Made by a program: the position numbers and the translations under genes. Positions 6,422 to 14,973 of a DNA stretch of 44,804 bases are shown in pieces (the first letter of the stretch is position 1; every line of letters starts with the position of its first letter). The stretch comes from a bacterium (lineage in GTDB: Bacteria > Babelota > Babeliae > Babelales > Vermiphilaceae). The notes beneath the pieces were generated by a model. The model was not told the DNA's origin. It was given only the letters and a program-made list of their open reading frames with translations, and made no database searches. The stretch spans positions 1 through 44,804 of the forward strand of contig JAKBEL010000022.1 of assembly GCA_021833825.1 (NCBI GenBank), read 5' to 3'.

Positions 6422-7402
6422 TCAGACAGAGCAGCCAATTAATCTACTAACCATATACTGCAATGGTTTACTTTCAAAAATGACATCATAAATACCATTA
6501 CACACAGGCAGATCAACATCCACATCTTGCATCAACTGATGCAATGATTGCACCGTATTGACCCCTTCGGGGATATAGCCAGTCTCTTTTATGATCTGAT
6601 CAATAGATTTACCCTGCCCTAATTGACGACCAATAGCTAAATTCTTGCTAAACCTTCCCATTGCGGTCAGCACTAAATCACCAACACCAGAAAGGCCATA
6701 GAATGTCTCTTGTTTTGCACCAAGTTTAAGCCCCAACCGTGTCATTTCAGCAAGCCCTTGTGTTAATAAGAACGCTTTTGCATTATCGGCAAACCCTGCA
6801 CCATCTAACATTCCAATACCGAGCGTAATCACATTTTTCAACGCACCACCCAGTTGAACACCGATCATATCAGAAGATATCTCTGGACAGAAGTAGCCAT
6901 TGCGCATCAACGCTCTAAATTGCTCTGCAAGATGATGGTCATCTGATGCAATCACTATACCGGTTAACTTTTTTGCTACAACCTCTTGTGCAAAACTGGG
7001 ACCAGCCATAACAACTTTTTTTGTCTTGTGCCCAAATAGATCGTCAATAATCTGAGTAGGTAACATCAACGTATTCTGCTCAATGCCCTTGCTTGTGATC
7101 ACCCAGATCTGCTCCTTTGAAAAACAGTTAATCATCTGAGCAATAGTTGAACGCATATAACAGACAGGAAGCGACTCAATCACATATGCAGCATCGCAAA
7201 TAACTTTTGTAATATCATGAGTTGCTTGAATCGATTGATGCAATATAACATTTGGTAAATAACGGCTATTGCGGTGGCGTAGATTAATATCATTAACAAC
7301 ATCATCTTCATAAGCCCACAACAGCACATCATGACCATTATCAGCCAACACTGATGCCAATGCTGTACCCCATGCTCCTGCGCCTAATACTGCAATTTTC
7401 AT
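6422..7402 (-). CDS. gpsA: Glycerol-3-phosphate dehydrogenase [NAD(P)+]
   Basis: GpsA reduces dihydroxyacetone phosphate to sn-glycerol 3-phosphate, the backbone for phospholipid synthesis, in the cytosol. The 326-residue product has normal family length. It shows the N-terminal nucleotide-binding glycine motif GAGAWGTALA, the MAGPSFAQEV segment, the GGALKNV segment carrying the catalytic lysine and the C-terminal GLSGVGDLVLTA. It overlaps uppS by 4 bp (ATGA) with GGAG just upstream, so it is the last gene of a three-gene operon joining polyprenyl and phospholipid precursor synthesis. Confidence 0.96.
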   Translation of the reverse strand: MKIAVLGAGAWGTALASVLADNGHDVLLWAYEDDVVNDINLRHRNSRYLPNVILHQSIQATHDITKVICDAAYVIESLPVCYMRSTIAQMINCFSKEQIWVITSKGIEQNTLMLPTQIIDDLFGHKTKKVVMAGPSFAQEVVAKKLTGIVIASDDHHLAEQFRALMRNGYFCPEISSDMIGVQLGGALKNVITLGIGMLDGAGFADNAKAFLLTQGLAEMTRLGLKLGAKQETFYGLSGVGDLVLTAMGRFSKNLAIGRQLGQGKSIDQIIKETGYIPEGVNTVQSLHQLMQDVDVDLPVCNGIYDVIFESKPLQYMVSRLIGCSV

Positions 7403-8085
7403 GCTCCAAAATTCCTTTTACTTGCATTGAAAAACTCAAACGCTTTTTTAAAATCATTCAATGTTAATGCAGGCCAATACTGATCAGTAAAATAGTATTC
7501 GCTGTATGCTGATTGAAAAAGTAAAAAATTACTAATGCGTCGACTTCCGCCTGAACGAATAACCAATTCAGGAGCAGGAGTACCTGCTGTCCACATATGT
7601 TGGACAAACAATGCCTCATTTATCTCATTTTCATGCAATAGGCCATCCTTCACTTTACGCGCAATCTCTTTTGCAGCAGAGACGATCTCTTGCTGACTGC
7701 CATAACAGAAGAGAAAGTTCACCTGGAGCGAAGAGCAATTGACTGTTTGAAGCTCCACATCATCAAGCACTGGAATAACATGCTCAGGAAAAAGATCTCT
7801 ATTGCCAATAAATTTAACCTTGATATCTTTTTCAATTAATTCAGCAAGATGCTTCTTTGCCATCAATCCAATCAGATCAAATAAGAAGTTTTTCTCAACC
7901 TCTGAACGTTTAAAATTTTCAAGAGAGAATGTATAGAGCGAAAGATACGGAATCTTTTCAGTCAAACAGAATTCAAGAACAGTCCGAACCGTATCGACTC
8001 CCTTTTGATGCCCAATCCAAGGCTTCCATCCATGTGCTTGCGCATACCTTCTATTGCCATCCATAATGCATGCTAAATGCCGCAT
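7399..8085 (-). CDS. uppS: Isoprenyl transferase (undecaprenyl diphosphate synthase)
   Basis: UppS elongates farnesyl diphosphate to the C55 carrier used for peptidoglycan and other envelope glycans. The 228-residue product has IMDGNRRYA with the catalytic aspartate (D9), the YTFSLENFKRS substrate segment and the C-terminal RISNFLLFQSAYSEYYF block. The usual GGE of the last block reads GGS here, a small deviation. I prefer the ATG at 8085 because GAGGTG sits 5 bases before it; an in-frame ATG at 8100 would add MVRCA. It lies between a membrane protein gene and gpsA on one probable transcript. Confidence 0.95.
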   Translation of the reverse strand: MRHLACIMDGNRRYAQAHGWKPWIGHQKGVDTVRTVLEFCLTEKIPYLSLYTFSLENFKRSEVEKNFLFDLIGLMAKKHLAELIEKDIKVKFIGNRDLFPEHVIPVLDDVELQTVNCSSLQVNFLFCYGSQQEIVSAAKEIARKVKDGLLHENEINEALFVQHMWTAGTPAPELVIRSGGSRRISNFLLFQSAYSEYYFTDQYWPALTLNDFKKAFEFFNASKRNFGA

Positions 8086-8100
8086 TGCACACCTCACCAT

Positions 8101-8742
8101 CTATAAGTTATAAGAGCGCTCTCCATATCCATATTTATAAGCCAATGCTCTCAATTTTACCAGTAATCTATAAGCCACATACATGCTAAGTCCTAATGTC
8201 ATACGCTCAATCACAACAATAGGAATAAGTTTCAACCATGCCCAAGAACTCAATGTGCCAACCATATAAAGGTGCATTACAGACCCAACTGCATGTGCCA
8301 CAAAAGTACTTGCCATAGCGGTTAACAATCGACTATCTGTATAAAAATGAGCGGCTATAGGAATCAACCAAAAGAGAGTATATGGCGCTGCATAAAAACC
8401 TACCGGATGAACAATAAAGAGTATCATACAAAAGAATGGAACTGCAATGCGCAATAATCCTGATTCCGTTGACCAATAGAGTGATGCAAAAAGAGTGGGT
8501 AATCCAAAGAAAAGCTGCACTTTAAAACCGACTGCCATAGCAAACAGAAGAAGGATTGAACGAATAATCAAAAGATATGAACCTAAAGCCCCAAAAAGAG
8601 CCCCCATTAGAGGCAAAATTGCATGAGACCATGATAGAACAAAAGTATTCATTCCCTGCACAGGTGTAAACCTGTAAGCTGCCAATAGAGTTGATAGCAC
8701 TGCCATCAAAAACAACGCACTAAAACGCATTTTGGTGACCAT
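8101..8742 (-). CDS. Multi-pass inner-membrane protein of unknown function
   Basis: The 213-residue product is mostly hydrophobic with about six transmembrane segments. Notable segments are IVHPVGFYAAPYTLFWLIPI and FVAHAVGSVMHLY. It does not look like CdsA, which often sits next to uppS. The small size and the H-x-x-G-S patch are loosely like ECF-transporter substrate-binding components, but I would not assign it. It is the first gene of the operon with uppS and gpsA; uppS starts just after its stop. The start could be the ATG at 8742 or the one four codons in. Confidence 0.75.
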   Translation of the reverse strand: MVTKMRFSALFLMAVLSTLLAAYRFTPVQGMNTFVLSWSHAILPLMGALFGALGSYLLIIRSILLLFAMAVGFKVQLFFGLPTLFASLYWSTESGLLRIAVPFFCMILFIVHPVGFYAAPYTLFWLIPIAAHFYTDSRLLTAMASTFVAHAVGSVMHLYMVGTLSSWAWLKLIPIVVIERMTLGLSMYVAYRLLVKLRALAYKYGYGERSYNL

Positions 8743-8769
8743 AACCTATTTCCCTTTCTTTAAATCGGA

Positions 8770-8796
8770 TTTATACTGTAGTATAGAGTGTATCAA
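8770..8796. promoter_or_regulatory. Possible overlapping divergent promoter
   Basis: The 66-bp gap between the divergent membrane-protein and HAD genes holds a symmetric TATACT-GT-AGTATA (8772-8785), giving -10-like hexamers on both strands. On the minus strand TTGATA (8796-8791) and TATAAA (8775-8770) are 15 bp apart. -35 matches on the plus strand are poor. Confidence 0.3.
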
Positions 8797-8808
8797 AGGG
8801 AAAAAAAT

Positions 8809-9498
8809 ATGAAATACAAAGCTATAATTTTTGACATGGACGGAACAATTGTTGACAGCGAATGCATATGGCAAGAGGCTGGGCACGAGCTTATCAGACG
8901 TCGAAACATCATTCTCTCTGAAACTGAAATGTCTGAATTGAGTAGATTACTGCGCGGCGGTGCGATTAAAAATAGCTGCGCTATCATTAAAGAATTTGCA
9001 CAACTCCCTGAACCTCTTGAAGATCTTGTCAAAGAGAAAGTAACTATAGCCCACAATCTTTATGCACAAGGCATAACCTTTATAGATGGCTTTCTAGACT
9101 TTCACAGGCTTGCCTTGCAAAAACAACTAAAACTCGCACTAGCAACTAATGGCACCGCAGAATGCGTCTCAATAACCGATAGAGTGCTTAACCTCACAAA
9201 ACTATTTGGAGAACATCTTTATAATACATCTCACGTATCAGAGCCCAAGCCAAGCCCAGATATATACCTCTATACTGCCAAAAAGATCGATGTAGCACCT
9301 GAACAATGCATAGCTATAGAAGATTCTGCTCATGGCATCCAAGCTGCAAAAGATGCTGGCATGTTCTGCATTGGAATTAATACAAGTAAAAAACCTGAAC
9401 TACTACAACGGGCAGATCTTATTGTTAATGAATTTCATCAAATTCAATTAGAGAGCCTTTTATATCCACAAGAACAAGAGATTATATGCCCCTGTTGA
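8809..9498 (+). CDS. HAD-superfamily hydrolase, beta-phosphoglucomutase-like
   Basis: The 229-residue product has all four HAD motifs: DMDGT (D9, D11) with the family follow-on IVDSE, ALATNG (motif II), a lysine in SEPKPSPDIYLYTAKK (motif III) and AIEDSAHGIQAAKDAGM (motif IV). The helical cap between motifs I and II is type C1. Family members are phosphatases or phosphoglucomutases acting on small sugar phosphates; substrate cannot be called. ATG at 8809 has AAAGGGA upstream; the longer frame from a GTG at 8788 would swallow that site. A terminator hairpin starts at its stop codon. Confidence 0.9.
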   Translation: MKYKAIIFDMDGTIVDSECIWQEAGHELIRRRNIILSETEMSELSRLLRGGAIKNSCAIIKEFAQLPEPLEDLVKEKVTIAHNLYAQGITFIDGFLDFHRLALQKQLKLALATNGTAECVSITDRVLNLTKLFGEHLYNTSHVSEPKPSPDIYLYTAKKIDVAPEQCIAIEDSAHGIQAAKDAGMFCIGINTSKKPELLQRADLIVNEFHQIQLESLLYPQEQEIICPC

Positions 9499-9514
9499 AA
9501 AAACAGGGATTTTT
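9489..9514 (+). terminator. Rho-independent terminator after the HAD gene
   Basis: Stem CCCTGTT / AACAGGG with an A-rich loop, then ATTTTT. The stem overlaps the last codons and the stop of the 8809 gene. Confidence 0.75.
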
Positions 9515-9542
9515 AAATATTGATTTTTAGGGGGAATCAACC

Positions 9543-10280
9543 ATGTTTCTATTTTTTGTAACACCAATATTATCACTATATACGTTTTTTTTAGGCAAAA
9601 CATATATACGATCATATACAAAAAATAGAGATAATATTAAAAGAGCTCAGCCATTTGAACCGAACCAAACTATCATTCTATTTGATCTTCATGGAGTAAT
9701 ATTTAAGCATAATTATAAAAAAATGGTACAAACTTTATGGAAGAGCTCTTTAAAATGGCCACTCTTTTATAATCTATTCAATCCCTATCTTTTACGGGAT
9801 ATAATAAAACTATTACGCCACAGACCAATACCAGAATCTTTTTTTGTCCATCTGGCAAACAATTACAAACAATTTAGAGCAGCGTTTCCTCTCTTTGTTC
9901 AGATAGCAAACTGCCAAATTGTAAACAGGCCAATGATCTCATTAATCAAAAAATTAAAATCAAATGGCTATGAAATAGCAATCCTTTCTAACATTGGAGA
10001 GCTCATCTTTATTGACCTTGAATCACAACATCATGATATATTTCATCTATTTGATCATATTATGGTCTGCACACCAGAGACACACTATATCAGTAAACCG
10101 AATCCCGAAATATACAGACGCTTTATAAAAGAGGCAAATCCACAGAATAAGCATATTGTAATGATCGATGATAAAAAGAAAAATCTTTATGGAGCATCAT
10201 TTTTTGGCATTATTGGTTTACAATTTAGAAATTATAACCGATTACTTAAACAGTTGAACAGATTAGGAATTAAACTGTGA
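9543..10280 (+). CDS. Membrane-anchored HAD-fold protein with altered motif I
   Basis: The 245-residue product starts with a hydrophobic segment (residues 1-20), likely a membrane anchor or signal, followed by a HAD domain: ILFDLHGVIF (motif I), AILSNIG (motif II), SKPNPEIYRRF (motif III lysine) and IVMIDDKKKN (motif IV). Motif I reads D48-L-H50 rather than the usual DxD, so the acid/base aspartate is replaced by histidine and classical phosphatase activity may be lost or changed. GGGGGA precedes the ATG. Its last 18 bases overlap the convergent 10263 gene. Confidence 0.85.
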   Translation: MFLFFVTPILSLYTFFLGKTYIRSYTKNRDNIKRAQPFEPNQTIILFDLHGVIFKHNYKKMVQTLWKSSLKWPLFYNLFNPYLLRDIIKLLRHRPIPESFFVHLANNYKQFRAAFPLFVQIANCQIVNRPMISLIKKLKSNGYEIAILSNIGELIFIDLESQHHDIFHLFDHIMVCTPETHYISKPNPEIYRRFIKEANPQNKHIVMIDDKKKNLYGASFFGIIGLQFRNYNRLLKQLNRLGIKL

Positions 10281-11759
10281 GCCAAAAGAAGAAGAAGATG
10301 ATGATGATGATTGACAAGAAGTAGAGCCTAAATTCACCAACACATTATCTGCCTGCATTTGCGCTCGCGTTAAGAGAGATATCGCCTTTTGAGAAAGATC
10401 TTTTTTAGTCTGAAATCCCTCAAATGCACTATATATATCACCAACACTTGCAAGACCATTCTGAAAATAACGAATAGTATTTGTGGGGCCAAGCAGATGC
10501 TTTAAGGTCTCCATATGCTCTTTATATTTACACAATAGATCTACCAGTAAAAAATCTTTTTCTGGAGCAACATTCATGACAAGCCGCTGCTTTTGAAAAA
10601 GCTCCACATAACGCAATCTAAAGTCAATATAATTTGGTATCATCTCTTCTAAATATCCAACAAACAGCCCCTCTTTTAAAAGGTTCTCCTTTCTTATCAC
10701 AGAATTACTACATAATGCACATATATTACAGGCCCTATCATGCTTTAATTGCTGATAACACTCATATACAATTTCATTAAAAACTCTCTTTTTTTTTCTC
10801 AAAAATTGTTCACACATGCAACAGTCTGCCATTTTTTCACAATAATCTTTTTTATCTCGAAGATGACCGATAATATTCTGATATGCTGGATTTTTATTTT
10901 GAAAAATTTTTAATAATGCAATACACCAAGCGCATCGGTCAGCATCAACCTGCACTGCTACTAACCTATCAAATATAGTCAGTGGACAGGCATATGCAGT
11001 AGCAATAGAGAGTTCAACAAGCTCATCAAATTGATCAAACAACTCTTTAATCCCATCACTTGAAGAGAATGCTTGCAACTGATTTACATCAGCTCTCTGC
11101 TTATGAAAATCTTCTGACCAAATATCCCAAAGATTCTTTGCTTTTTTTAAAGAATCTATTTGCGCACAGACATCAGCCATCTCTTCTTCTAATTCAATTG
11201 CTCGCTTATGCAAGAGAGCTATTCTCTTTTTACAATGCTCCAATTGTCTTGCATCTGAATTCATGATAATGCCATAAAGCTCATCCTCACATTCAGCGTC
11301 ATCAGACCTTTTGACATCTTTTGCATATTCCTCTAACCGGCTTTCCAGCAGATCTTTATCAAACAATAATTTTTCCGCCTTGGCAATTAATTCATCTTTT
11401 GCATCATCAATCTTTAAAACCTTTGCATAATAAAATGCCAATTTGGCATCTACCAAAATCCTCTTCTCATAAATTTTCTGTATATTCTCATCAACTTCAT
11501 CAACCTGTTGCTGCAATAGAAATTGTGGATATTCTAATTCTGCTCTTTTTTGAAAGATTTCAAACTGTGTTTTTAACACCTGGTCATCTAATACATTAAG
11601 CAAAATATCAGCCAATCTACCGTTAAAGCGATTCGAAAGCAAAAAAAACTCTTTCTCATTAACTCTACCTAGATCACTGGGATATAGAGGAGCCACACAA
11701 GAAAAATAAAAAAGAACAAAAAAATATCTTGGCATAACCTGTAAACATTTTGGACTCAA
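10263..11759 (-). CDS. Secreted coiled-coil protein with CxxC motifs, unknown function
   Basis: The 498-residue product has an N-terminal signal (PRYFFVLFYFSCVAPLYPS) and long charged helical stretches (about residues 60-215, e.g. KRIALLHKRAIELEEEMADVCAQIDSLKK). It then has cysteine pairs CAWC, CCMC and CNICALC in the 270-355 region, suggesting metal binding or disulfides after export. It ends in a serine-rich tail (nine S in a row). The frame opens at TTG (11759) with GAGGGG 6-7 bases upstream; an ATG at 11735 gives a shorter, cleaner signal peptide but a poor ribosome site. Not recognised beyond this. Confidence 0.75.
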   Translation of the reverse strand: MSPKCLQVMPRYFFVLFYFSCVAPLYPSDLGRVNEKEFFLLSNRFNGRLADILLNVLDDQVLKTQFEIFQKRAELEYPQFLLQQQVDEVDENIQKIYEKRILVDAKLAFYYAKVLKIDDAKDELIAKAEKLLFDKDLLESRLEEYAKDVKRSDDAECEDELYGIIMNSDARQLEHCKKRIALLHKRAIELEEEMADVCAQIDSLKKAKNLWDIWSEDFHKQRADVNQLQAFSSSDGIKELFDQFDELVELSIATAYACPLTIFDRLVAVQVDADRCAWCIALLKIFQNKNPAYQNIIGHLRDKKDYCEKMADCCMCEQFLRKKKRVFNEIVYECYQQLKHDRACNICALCSNSVIRKENLLKEGLFVGYLEEMIPNYIDFRLRYVELFQKQRLVMNVAPEKDFLLVDLLCKYKEHMETLKHLLGPTNTIRYFQNGLASVGDIYSAFEGFQTKKDLSQKAISLLTRAQMQADNVLVNLGSTSCQSSSSSSSSFGSQFNS

Positions 11760-11774
11760 ATCATACCCCTCAAT

Positions 11775-12467
11775 TTAACGTTCGCCCCATTGATTTTCAG
11801 CTCCCACAAGAGAACATCCCGTAGTGATACATTTTTTTACAAGTTCAATAGTCTCTGAAATTTCATCGGTTATTACAAAGAGCTTTAAATCAGCCTCCGA
11901 AACAAGCCCATAATTTAAAGCTTCTGCTTTCAACCAATTCATAAAAGGCTCCCAATATTCTCTTCCAAAAAGGATAATTGGAACAGGCGCCAATTTTTTT
12001 GTCTGCATTAAGGTCAGCACCTCACCCAATTCATCTATTGTTCCAAAACCACCGGGAAAAAAAACAAATCCAACAGAATAATGGGTCATTAGCCACTTGC
12101 GAGCAAAAAAATAGTCAAGCTCCAAATGTTCATGAACACAGCTATGGCGACCTTCAGATAGACCTTTTACATTTATCCCAATCGATCTACCTTTGCCACT
12201 TTTTGATTCTATTGCGCCACAATTTGCCGCCTCCATAATTCCTCCACCACCACCCGTAATCACAGAAATATTATTCTCAATAAGTAATCTAGAGAGCTCT
12301 TCAGCTTTAAGAGCATATGTTGCACTTACAGAGATTCGAGCGCTACCAAAAATGGAGACTAATGGTTGTGGCAACCTCGACAAGCGCCAAAAACCGTATA
12401 TTATTTGATATGAACTGCGCATCAGTCTAGACCAAAGCAGAATTGTTGACCATAAGCCTTGAACCAT
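11775..12467 (-). CDS. LOG-family protein (TIGR00730; nucleotide 5'-monophosphate phosphoribohydrolase)
   Basis: The 230-residue product has the LOG/lysine-decarboxylase-like Rossmann fold: SIFGSARIS near the start, the glycine-rich VITGGGGGIMEAAN and the diagnostic PGGFGTIDEL. Characterised LOG proteins cleave ribose 5-phosphate from cytokinin or nucleoside monophosphates. The annotation lysine decarboxylase is a historical error for this family. ATG at 12467 has GAGGG upstream; the frame is also open from a GTG at 12485, but that codon lies at the ribosome site. It is divergent from the FKBP gene. Confidence 0.9.
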   Translation of the reverse strand: MVQGLWSTILLWSRLMRSSYQIIYGFWRLSRLPQPLVSIFGSARISVSATYALKAEELSRLLIENNISVITGGGGGIMEAANCGAIESKSGKGRSIGINVKGLSEGRHSCVHEHLELDYFFARKWLMTHYSVGFVFFPGGFGTIDELGEVLTLMQTKKLAPVPIILFGREYWEPFMNWLKAEALNYGLVSEADLKLFVITDEISETIELVKKCITTGCSLVGAENQWGER

Positions 12468-12564
12468 ATTTCCCTCTTTTTTCACACAACTTTTTTCTTC
12501 TTATAGCATACTCGAATAGAATTTAATTTTGCCATAATATACAAAAACAGGTTAAAAACTTGCA

Positions 12565-12582
12565 AAAAGAAGCACTTCTTTT
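12565..12582. repeat. Short perfect palindrome in the divergent region before the FKBP gene
   Basis: AAAAGAAG-CA-CTTCTTTT lies 40 bases before the FKBP start codon. With a 2-base centre it is more likely a protein-binding site than an RNA hairpin. No firm promoter can be placed around it. Confidence 0.3.
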
Positions 12583-12622
12583 ATTCTTAAATGATAAAAA
12601 TAGGTTAAAAAAAGGAGACACT

Positions 12623-13072
12623 ATGCCGTACAAATTAATCTGCACATGTATATTGCTGACAACTCTCAACGGTTGCATGTGTGTTGAAACCGTCAAGAAT
12701 AGACCGGAAGGACCAAAATCTGTGACACTCAATTCAGGATTGCGATATATCATTTTACAAGAGGCTAAAGATGAGAGCCCTATTGCACAAGAGGGCAGAG
12801 CTGTAACGGTACACTATACCGGTTGGCTTGATGAAAACGGACAGCAGGGCAAAAAATTTGATAGCAGTGTTGACCGCCAACAACCATTTAAATTTGTTCT
12901 TGGCATTGGCCAGGTCATTCAAGGTTGGGATAAAGGGGTCGTTGGCATGAAAGTTGGCGAAAAAAGACGCCTTTTCATTCCTTCAAATCTTGCATATGGC
13001 AGCCGCGGCGCAGGCAATATTATACCACCAAATGCTGCACTTATATTTGATGTTGAACTACTTGCAGTTTAA
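12623..13072 (+). CDS. FKBP-type peptidyl-prolyl cis-trans isomerase, lipoprotein
   Basis: The 149-residue product begins with a lipoprotein signal (LLTTLNGC, cysteine at about residue 18). A single FKBP domain follows: VTVHYTGWLDENGQQGKKFDSS, FVLGIGQVIQGWDKGVVGMKVGEKR, FIPSNLAYGSRGAG, IPPNAALIFDVELL. It should isomerise X-Pro bonds of exported proteins at the envelope. The long insertion-free N-terminus shows no dimerisation domain of the FkpA/Mip kind. AAAGGAG lies 6 bases before the ATG at 12623, which overrules the longer open frame starting at 12560. LspA at 27906 would process it. Confidence 0.93.
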   Translation: MPYKLICTCILLTTLNGCMCVETVKNRPEGPKSVTLNSGLRYIILQEAKDESPIAQEGRAVTVHYTGWLDENGQQGKKFDSSVDRQQPFKFVLGIGQVIQGWDKGVVGMKVGEKRRLFIPSNLAYGSRGAGNIIPPNAALIFDVELLAV

Positions 13073-13082
13073 AGAAACCTCC

Positions 13083-13140
13083 ATATTAGGTTATATGTTA
13101 AAATAGAATATTACACTTTTTTAATTTTATAACCTAATAT
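13083..13140. repeat. Inverted repeat downstream of the FKBP gene
   Basis: Perfect 13-bp arms ATATTAGGTTATA (13083-13095) and TATAACCTAATAT (13128-13140) enclose 32 AT-rich bases. It may fold as a terminator-like hairpin on the FKBP transcript or be a small palindromic repeat; no T-tract follows. Confidence 0.6.
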
Positions 13141-13309
13141 ATCCTATCTTTACAGTGGTTTACCCCAAAACCAAGAATCCTATTTGAAATTTTTAATATT
13201 TTTATATATACTGAAAGCAAGATGGCAAAGAGATTATTAATTCAGCATTTTAATATCTTTTTTGTTATATACATAAAGTAGAAAAATTAAGGGTTATCGG
13301 GGAATCATT

Positions 13310-14689
13310 GTGGACAAAATGAAATATATTCTGGTCTTTTCCATTCAGTTTTTCCTCTTTAATGCAGGCCTTGCTCAAAAAGAAGAGTCCGCAAAAAAGG
13401 TGAGGCTCACCTTTTTTGTCCATGGAATTATGAGCATAAAGCCGCATCTCTCTTTTGCCAATTTTATACGATTCATGACCGATAATGTTGAAAACACCGT
13501 ATACTCTCAGACCGTTCAACATATGAGAGATGATGAATTCTTCTTTAAAAATCAGGCTATGCAAGAACCTGGCCTTCATAAAATCGATCTTACCCGTATA
13601 GAAAAAGGGTATGCATCTGGGCTTGTCGCTCGTCTTTTCAATGAGGTTGAAGCATTAACTTATCCATCTTTGGATTATGAAAATCATTACTATAACTTTG
13701 GATGGCATGGCCTTTTAAGTGCAAGAATAAGATATCTTGAGGCAATTCCTCTTTATAAAAGCATTCTTACTGAAGTTGAACAGTTTCGAGCTCAAGGCAT
13801 AGAACCAGAAGTACGCCTCATTGGCTATAGCCATGGAGGTAACTTGTGCCTCAATTTAGGCGCAGTTCGCCAGAATGAAAACTTCAAGAATGACCTGGTT
13901 ATTAATGAACTGATACTTCTTGGCGTTCCAATTCAATGTGAAACAGATTTTTTAGTTAATGACCCTATATTTAAACGTGTTTATCAGATCTATTCACGTG
14001 GTGACCGTATACAAAAATTGGATTTTTTCTCCACCAAACGTTTTTTTTCTCGACGTGTATTTAAAGCCCGCAAATACTTCAATCTTCCAGAGAAATTGAC
14101 CCAAGTCCAGATCAGAATGACCCGCAACGTGAAGAGCAGATGCGGTAAAAAACTCCCCCATTATAACATCAATGAGATTCCAATTTTATCGGGCAAATCA
14201 TCTCGATTAAGAGACGCCTCTCCAGGGCATATAGAATTATGGTTTTTTGGATGGACTCCATCAAACTATAGACCAGATTTTATTATATCCCCCTTACCAC
14301 TCGTAATCTTTTTACCTCTCTTACTCAAAAATCTTAATGAAACGCTCACTCGAGCACAATGCCCAAATCACAAAAAACCTATCATTATTGATATAAGACC
14401 AGAGCATGAACATATCATTATTAAGAATCAGAAATCATGGAAAAATGTGACCATTGCAGAATTTTTTGATCAAAAAACAATGGACCAGTTTACCAAAATG
14501 ACAGAACCCTATAAACCTGATAATTATACTCTAGAAGATTATGAATATCATATTGAATTAGCTCTTGATAAAGCAAAGACTGAGTATGAAAAGACTCATA
14601 CTTGCCACAAAGGAAGACATCGACGGCGCACCAAAGAGCATCATACTCATAAAAATAAACCTTTTATCAAATCTGCTCTTGTTTCGTAA
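13310..14689 (+). CDS. Secreted alpha/beta-hydrolase-like protein
   Basis: The 459-residue product has a signal peptide (MKYILVFSIQFFLFNAGLAQ). An alpha/beta-hydrolase-like layout follows: FFVHGIM (about residues 36-41, HG oxyanion-type turn) and the nucleophile elbow GYSHGGN with Ser174. This suggests a lipase, esterase or peptidase acting outside the cytoplasm; the acid and histidine of the triad cannot be fixed by eye. The C-terminal 90 residues are charged and histidine-rich (HTCHKGRHRRRTKEHHTHK). Start is GTG at 13310 with GGGGA 7 bases upstream, or ATG at 13319. Substrate unknown. Confidence 0.75.
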   Translation: MDKMKYILVFSIQFFLFNAGLAQKEESAKKVRLTFFVHGIMSIKPHLSFANFIRFMTDNVENTVYSQTVQHMRDDEFFFKNQAMQEPGLHKIDLTRIEKGYASGLVARLFNEVEALTYPSLDYENHYYNFGWHGLLSARIRYLEAIPLYKSILTEVEQFRAQGIEPEVRLIGYSHGGNLCLNLGAVRQNENFKNDLVINELILLGVPIQCETDFLVNDPIFKRVYQIYSRGDRIQKLDFFSTKRFFSRRVFKARKYFNLPEKLTQVQIRMTRNVKSRCGKKLPHYNINEIPILSGKSSRLRDASPGHIELWFFGWTPSNYRPDFIISPLPLVIFLPLLLKNLNETLTRAQCPNHKKPIIIDIRPEHEHIIIKNQKSWKNVTIAEFFDQKTMDQFTKMTEPYKPDNYTLEDYEYHIELALDKAKTEYEKTHTCHKGRHRRRTKEHHTHKNKPFIKSALVS

Positions 14690-14766
14690 TGGTTGGATCT
14701 TACATTTGTCTTTCAATATTAAGTATCCACGCTAAAACCAACTAAAAATATTAGAATATAGATGAT

Positions 14767-14953
14767 TTCCGTTCGCGTTGAGTAACCATACAAGCTCAAA
14801 GAGCGCAGTAGGGTGTATCGAAACGTTGAGCAGAGTGCAGTAAGAATGATTAATGAGCTTGAAACAATCATGTACAACTCATTAATTTATTTGTTCGTAT
14901 ATATACACTCTTCGATACGCCTCATCAGATGACTCTACTCAGAGCGAACGGAA
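14767..14953. repeat. Nested palindromic element between convergent genes
   Basis: Three complementary pairs are nested around one centre: TTCCGTTCGC (14767-14776) with GCGAACGGAA (14944-14953), extended inwards by TGAGTA/TACTCA; GTATCGAA (14815-14822) with TTCGATAC (14911-14918); and ATTAATGAG (14849-14857) with CTCATTAAT (14878-14886). The base composition is more GC-rich than the flanks. No open frame of note lies inside. It could be a MITE-like or REP-like repeat, or a structured transcript end shared by the two convergent genes. Confidence 0.65.
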
Positions 14954-14973
14954 GGCATACTCTTTTAACTAAT

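Noticed and set aside
8101-8742. CdsA (phosphatidate cytidylyltransferase) expected next to uppS
   Set aside because: The hydrophobic profile fits a membrane protein, but the conserved CdsA C-terminal signature is absent.
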